From assembly GCA_903837595.1 (NCBI GenBank), contig CAILVI010000142.1, positions 1 to 34,341 on the forward strand: a DNA stretch of 34,341 nucleotides, written 5' to 3'. Shown here in pieces: positions 30,989 through 34,341 of this stretch. A program made the position numbers and the translations under genes. A model generated the notes under the pieces. It searched no databases. It was not told the origin of the DNA and worked only from the letters and a program-made list of their open reading frames with translations. Each line of letters opens with the position of its first letter. The first letter of the stretch is position 1. Source of the stretch: an uncultured Thiodictyon sp. (lineage in GTDB: Bacteria; Pseudomonadota; Gammaproteobacteria; Chromatiales; Chromatiaceae).

Positions 30989-31683
30989 AGTGATTGACGT
31001 CGGCTACAGCCGAGTCTTGCTCCTTGTTGTTCACCGCCCGGCTGACCGTCATGCGGCTGACGCCGAAATGCTCAGCGATTGTCTGAGTCGGCGGCAGGGC
31101 AGTCGCTGGCTTGGTGGAGGCCGAGAGGCCGCCGTCCTCGGCCCACTGCACGGCGCGGCTGACCGTTGAGTAATGAATGCCAAAGTGGTCTGCAATCTCC
31201 TGCATCGTGTAGGCACCGGTCAGAAAGGCGCGTGCCATAGCCTCACGACGTAGCGGATAGGTCCGTGCGAAGTAAGCGAGCGACTTGGCGAGCGGGCGGC
31301 GCTGCGCCCTGGAGACTTCGCGTAGCCGGCCCGGCGGCGCGCCGGCGCTGACCGCCTGCTCGATGAAGGCACTGCTGCCCAGAAAGACCCGATGGCGCAG
31401 TCCCCCCAGATACACGGCTGATCCACACATGCGTGTAGATGCCGTTGCGTTGACGCATACCCGGCGACAGGTTCGCGTCCGGCGTCTCCACCACGACATG
31501 GTAGTGGTTAGTCATCTCGCAGTAGCCGTGGCAGCGCCAGTTGAACCGCTCGCAGGTCGCCCCCAGTGCCGCCAATCAATCCGCCCGGTCCCGCTCGTCG
31601 CGATAGATCGCCTCGCGGCGGTCGCCCCGCGAGGTGACATGGTAAAGCTCGCTGGCGAGCGCGATGCGCAGCGGTCTGGTCAT
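30975..31683 (-). pseudogene. REP-associated tyrosine transposase (RAYT), disrupted
   Basis: The N-terminal half begins MTRPLRIALASELYHVTSRG and has the HUH/Y1 motif EMTNHYHVVVETP. It is broken by an in-frame TGA after the residues RDRAD, where relatives have tryptophan. After GIYT the central region, including the expected catalytic tyrosine area, is deleted and the frame shifts. The C-terminal half (VYLGGLRHRVFLGSSAFIEQ, PLAKSLAYFARTYP, then two helix-turn-helix-like segments, MQEIADHFGIHYSTVSRAV and TIAEHFGVSRMTVSRAV) continues in another frame. RAYTs mobilise REP palindromes; such repeats lie directly upstream at 31697. Confidence 0.88.
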
Positions 31684-31696
31684 GCCCCAAAGTCTA

Positions 31697-31880
31697 GTTC
31701 AGAAATGCTGGATTGCAAGACCTGCCCCCGTCCTGGACCTGTGCCCAAGACCTGACCCCGTCCTGTGACCGAAATGCTGGATTGCAAGACCTGACCCCGT
31801 CCTGTGTCCTGACCCCGTCCTGTGTCCTGTGTGACCCCCCGTCCTGTGACCTGACCCCGTCCTGTGACCCCGTCCAGTGC
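31697..31880. repeat. REP-like repeats beside the RAYT, copies 6-7 and GACCCCGTCCTGTG tandem
   Basis: A ~34-bp unit starting GAAATGCTGGATTGCAAGAC and ending CCCGTCCTG occurs at 31702-31735 and 31771-31804. A degenerate tandem run of (CT)GACCCCGTCCTGTG follows to ~31880. GGATTGCAAGACCTGACCC is the same core as in the repeats at 14743 and 16251. The remaining bases to 32009 are low-complexity and hold no gene. Confidence 0.88.
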
Positions 31881-32009
31881 TTGACCCCGTCCCGTGCTCC
31901 GGGCTTCTGCGTGCCCTTTGACCCCGATGCCTTTCAACCCCGCAGCCTTTCACGCGGCCCTTGACCCCGCGGCTGCTTCTTCGTGTCTCTTGCTGTCTTT
32001 CGCGTGTTA

Positions 32010-32873
32010 CTATTCTTGTATACCTACGTACCGAAAAGCACCTGGAGGCAAAAGTGAGATATTGCGATATTCCGTGTTAGAACCTCTTCGCTCGGGGTCC
32101 ATTTCCCTATTGGAATTGTAAAAGGGCACTTGATCGTTTTCCGCTAAGACAAGACCGTAAATTGTTGAGTAGTCGTGGGGGGACCGTAGAGATCCCTGAG
32201 CGTCCTTCCCAACGCGTGAGAATTGGAACATGCTCACGGTTTCGCTTAAGACGTTATGGTCAAGCATAGTCCAATAAGCAAGTGGACGAACTCCAGTCAA
32301 AAATGAGGTGTCGCGGCACGGTGTAACATGCAGGAGTGTGCGTTCAGTAACCGATTGCCCCTTTTCCGCAAGAATTTCCCTAATGGTCATAGCTTGGAAC
32401 CACGGGGCTCCGCGCTCTTCTGATTTACTATGCGATTTATGGGTTTTATGGTTCCTGCAAAAATATAAATTACATTGATCACAGAAGAAAACCCTCCCCC
32501 TATTTGTACACGATGAGATAGCGCAGCGTGAAACTGCTTGGGGCATCCCGCATGTCCGGTCCTGCAGAGTAACGGGGTAAGACCCCGCTATTGGTGCTGT
32601 GCTCGCCGCCGATGCCGCTGCTGCCGCCTGCGAGGGAATAGGGGGGGGAATAGATGTCATTGGAATAGGGGTCAGATCCCTATCTTGGTCTACTCGCGAG
32701 GTTCCCGCCACATAACTGGGGTCAGCCCCCGTTTTCTGTTCCATTCTCTCTACGTTCGGAGTGGCTGCCGCACAGGTCAAGATAGCATGAACTTTTTGAG
32801 AAGCACCGAATCCCTTTGTGACTGGAGTCGGTAAGTTCGCGCCAGCAGGCGGCACTGGTGTGCGGTTTGACAT
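32010..32873 (-). CDS. Protein with AN1/B-box-like zinc-binding motif, unknown function
   Basis: The frame could encode 287 aa. A central motif C-x4-C-x8-C-x2-C-x4-C-x2-H-x5-H (CAISSCTNRGRVFFCDQCNL then YFCRNHKTHKSH) resembles AN1- or B-box-type zinc fingers, which are mainly eukaryotic. The C-terminal ~110 residues match nothing I know. The N-terminal ~100 codons include CTGACCCC-containing repeat-like DNA and a Pro/Ala run, so the true start may be the ATG at 32546 (178 aa). Base composition is much less GC-rich than the surroundings, suggesting foreign origin. It lies downstream of T6SS-adaptor-type genes on the same strand, so an effector is one possibility. Confidence in expression is moderate to low. 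Confidence 0.45.
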   Translation of the reverse strand: MSNRTPVPPAGANLPTPVTKGFGASQKVHAILTCAAATPNVERMEQKTGADPSYVAGTSRVDQDRDLTPIPMTSIPPPIPSQAAAAASAASTAPIAGSYPVTLQDRTCGMPQAVSRCAISSCTNRGRVFFCDQCNLYFCRNHKTHKSHSKSEERGAPWFQAMTIREILAEKGQSVTERTLLHVTPCRDTSFLTGVRPLAYWTMLDHNVLSETVSMFQFSRVGKDAQGSLRSPHDYSTIYGLVLAENDQVPFYNSNREMDPERRGSNTEYRNISLLPPGAFRYVGIQE

Positions 32874-33048
32874 TAGTACTTAGCCTCGCCCCATGATCAA
32901 AACCCGATTAAGCCGGCACTGTCCGCTCACTTCTGTATTGACGCTCTTGTACTCTTCACACGAGACTATCAGCAGTTGGCTAATGTACGTTTGCTGGTTG
33001 TCCGCTTAGCACGAGCATTTGAACCGCCATGCTCGCGACTCCGATTAC

Positions 33049-33825
33049 TCATGACCGCTCTGTTTGACGCGTATCGGCCACCACATATCCAACCCAAAGC
33101 AATGCATTCTCTTCCAGAAGTTTCGCCTTCGCATCAGGGTCGCTGGTGCTCTTATCCCTCAGTATCTCCCCAATCCAGGGATAGAGCGGATCGCCACCGC
33201 ACCCGTGACCGAAGCCCAGCATCAGCATGACCACCAGAGCCATCCCGCGAGGCGTCGTCAGCCGCTGATTGCGCGCCCCCAGTTGCCTCTTGAGAATGAG
33301 CGCCATGAGCGCCTCGCTGCCGAGAAAGGCGGCCTTCTCGGGGTAGATCAGGCCGATCTCATCAAGCATGAAGGGGACCAGATCGTTAGGGGCAAAGTTC
33401 AGCGGCTGACTGGCGAAGGCCCGGATGTTCGTCAGCGCCTTCAGTCGATAGACATCATCCGGACCGGCAACCTGAAATTGATAGTCGATGACTCGCTCAT
33501 AAAGACGCTCGGCACGGTCCATCTGGGAGCCGGAGTCGCGTTCTTTGAGAATCTCTCCCGCCCAGGGGTATTGCGGGTCGGTGTCGAAGGCGCTGCCCAG
33601 GACGAGCATCAGTTCGAGATACAAACGCATCGGACCCCGGCGATCGAATCCGTAGCCGCGGGCGCTCTCGATACCGCGCCGGATTACCCGGCGCATCTGC
33701 TCTTGGCCGATCGACTGGCAAAGCAGTGGCCTGAAATCGGCAAGATGTGCGACCATCTGATCCTCGAAGGCACGCCAAGCCGCCGCGTCGAAGACCTCCA
33801 TCTGTTCCTGGCGGATGATCAGCAT
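33049..33825 (-). CDS. Hypothetical protein beside DUF4123 gene (T6SS neighbourhood), 258 aa
   Basis: I recognise this only as a type of protein found next to DUF4123 genes; there is no named domain. It starts MLIIRQEQMEVFDAAAWRAF and has the paired segments DTDPQYPWAGEIL and GGDPLYPWIGEIL, each following a hydrophobic helix, so it may be an internal duplication. No signal peptide or membrane helix is certain, although ALVVMLMLGFGHG is hydrophobic. It follows the DUF4123 gene after ~100 bp on the same strand. Its stop codon overlaps an ATG (ATGA at 33049-33052) that opens only a 27-codon frame. A role in loading or folding a secreted effector is inferred from position. Confidence 0.75.
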   Translation of the reverse strand: MLIIRQEQMEVFDAAAWRAFEDQMVAHLADFRPLLCQSIGQEQMRRVIRRGIESARGYGFDRRGPMRLYLELMLVLGSAFDTDPQYPWAGEILKERDSGSQMDRAERLYERVIDYQFQVAGPDDVYRLKALTNIRAFASQPLNFAPNDLVPFMLDEIGLIYPEKAAFLGSEALMALILKRQLGARNQRLTTPRGMALVVMLMLGFGHGCGGDPLYPWIGEILRDKSTSDPDAKAKLLEENALLWVGYVVADTRQTERS

Positions 33826-33928
33826 GTCGCACCGCTCATCTCATTTCCAATGGGCTCATGGTCAGCTCCTGCAATACCGAAGTCGGTGCGAGCGGGTACC
33901 ATTGCGAAACGGGCGAGTACTGCATGCA

Positions 33929-34341
33929 TTACTCCGCTACCGCGGCGTCGGCGGCGGAGTGCGTCAGCGACTGCTGTCCGAGCCGGGCGCCGTCGAGCGT
34001 AAAGCGTAACAGGGTGTCGGTGCCCCGTGCCTGAGCATAATAGGCGCCGACCGGCCCGAACAGGGTCTGTAACTCCCCCGTATTGCAGGCAGGCAGGTAG
34101 ATGGACAGTATCCGTGGATCATAATAGCGGAAATAGTGCGGCTTACCCTGCTGATCCGCGACGATGAACAAGTTGCGAAAATGCGTACGAAGGCTACGGA
34201 AGTTCGCGTCGGAGCCCGCGAGTATGCCCCAGTGCCGCCCCACCTCGTAGGTGAGAAGTCGTCCGGTGAAGGGGGAGTCAGCGTCCAGTTCGACCAGATA
34301 GGGAGCGACCTGGGCCAGCTCCGGTTCCAACTCGCCGCGAA
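33929..34341 (-). CDS. DUF4123 protein (T6SS effector chaperone/adaptor), partial
   Basis: This is the C-terminal part of a DUF4123-domain protein; the gene runs off the window edge and its start is not seen. Visible family features are APYLVELDADSPFTGRLL, the WG in GRHWGILAG, the SLRTHFRNL helix and the FRYYDPRILSIYLPAC motif. DUF4123 (Tap/Tec) proteins bind specific type VI effectors and load them on VgrG, and are usually encoded between vgrG and the effector. This predicts vgrG beyond the end of the window and cargo genes downstream, that is at positions below 33825. Confidence 0.88.
   Translation of the reverse strand, partial: RGELEPELAQVAPYLVELDADSPFTGRLLTYEVGRHWGILAGSDANFRSLRTHFRNLFIVADQQGKPHYFRYYDPRILSIYLPACNTGELQTLFGPVGAYYAQARGTDTLLRFTLDGARLGQQSLTHSAADAAVAE

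Noticed and set aside
30975-31499. The C-terminal RAYT frame with two HTH-like motifs as an independent regulator of the kinase gene
   Set aside because: Its sequence continues the C-terminal part of RAYT proteins and the N-terminal half lies directly upstream in another frame, so a broken transposase explains it.

Overview
The window reads as a chromosome segment of a nitrogen-fixing, GC-rich gammaproteobacterium. The nif gene order, the divergent draT, the aroK-aroB and gltB-gltD pairs and the style of the palindromic repeats suggest a purple sulfur bacterium of the Chromatiaceae. This is inference from gene content; there is no rRNA or other strong marker in the window.

Positions 1-10.5 kb are housekeeping genes: an SDR-family protein (minus strand), lipA, aroK-aroB, and the glutamate synthase genes gltB-gltD, which are preceded by a structured leader and followed by a clear intrinsic terminator. 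A perfect 27-bp palindrome sits in frame inside gltB.

Positions 10.5-16.7 kb are an accessory, defence-type island. In order they hold a small coiled-coil protein, a HigA antitoxin with a remnant of HigB fused upstream, an orphan DUF433 antitoxin, a dCTP-deaminase-type anti-phage protein whose stop codon overlaps the start of a DUF488-like small gene, a TIR-WD40 protein cut off in its seventh blade by REP-type repeats, and an orphan DUF104 antitoxin. Base composition falls from 12.5 to 14.7 kb, which fits acquisition by transfer.

Positions 16.8-18.96 kb hold puuE (allantoinase) and a bacteriohemerythrin, bracketed by two inverted copies of a ~95-bp repeat.

Positions 18.96-28.4 kb are a nitrogen-fixation region. 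On the minus strand, nifH-nifD-nifK-nifT-ferredoxin-nafY/nifY-(DUF6129-like)-lrv-orf316-orf187 look like one transcription unit. It is driven by an exact sigma-54 promoter with a NifA-type upstream site. draT diverges from nifH, and the arginine that DraT ADP-ribosylates is present in NifH (R101). draG is not next to draT. Hairpins lie directly after nifH, nifD and nifK.

Positions 28.4-34.3 kb are again accessory: a palindromic repeat, an Uma2 remnant, a membrane Ser/Thr kinase with a periplasmic region, a decayed REP-associated transposase next to its REP-like repeats, a low-GC gene with an AN1/B-box-like zinc-binding motif, and two genes of a type VI secretion adaptor neighbourhood (an unnamed 258-aa protein and a partial DUF4123 protein running off the window end). 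At least five palindromic repeat families occur in the 34 kb, often right at gene ends. No tRNA, rRNA or CRISPR array was recognised.
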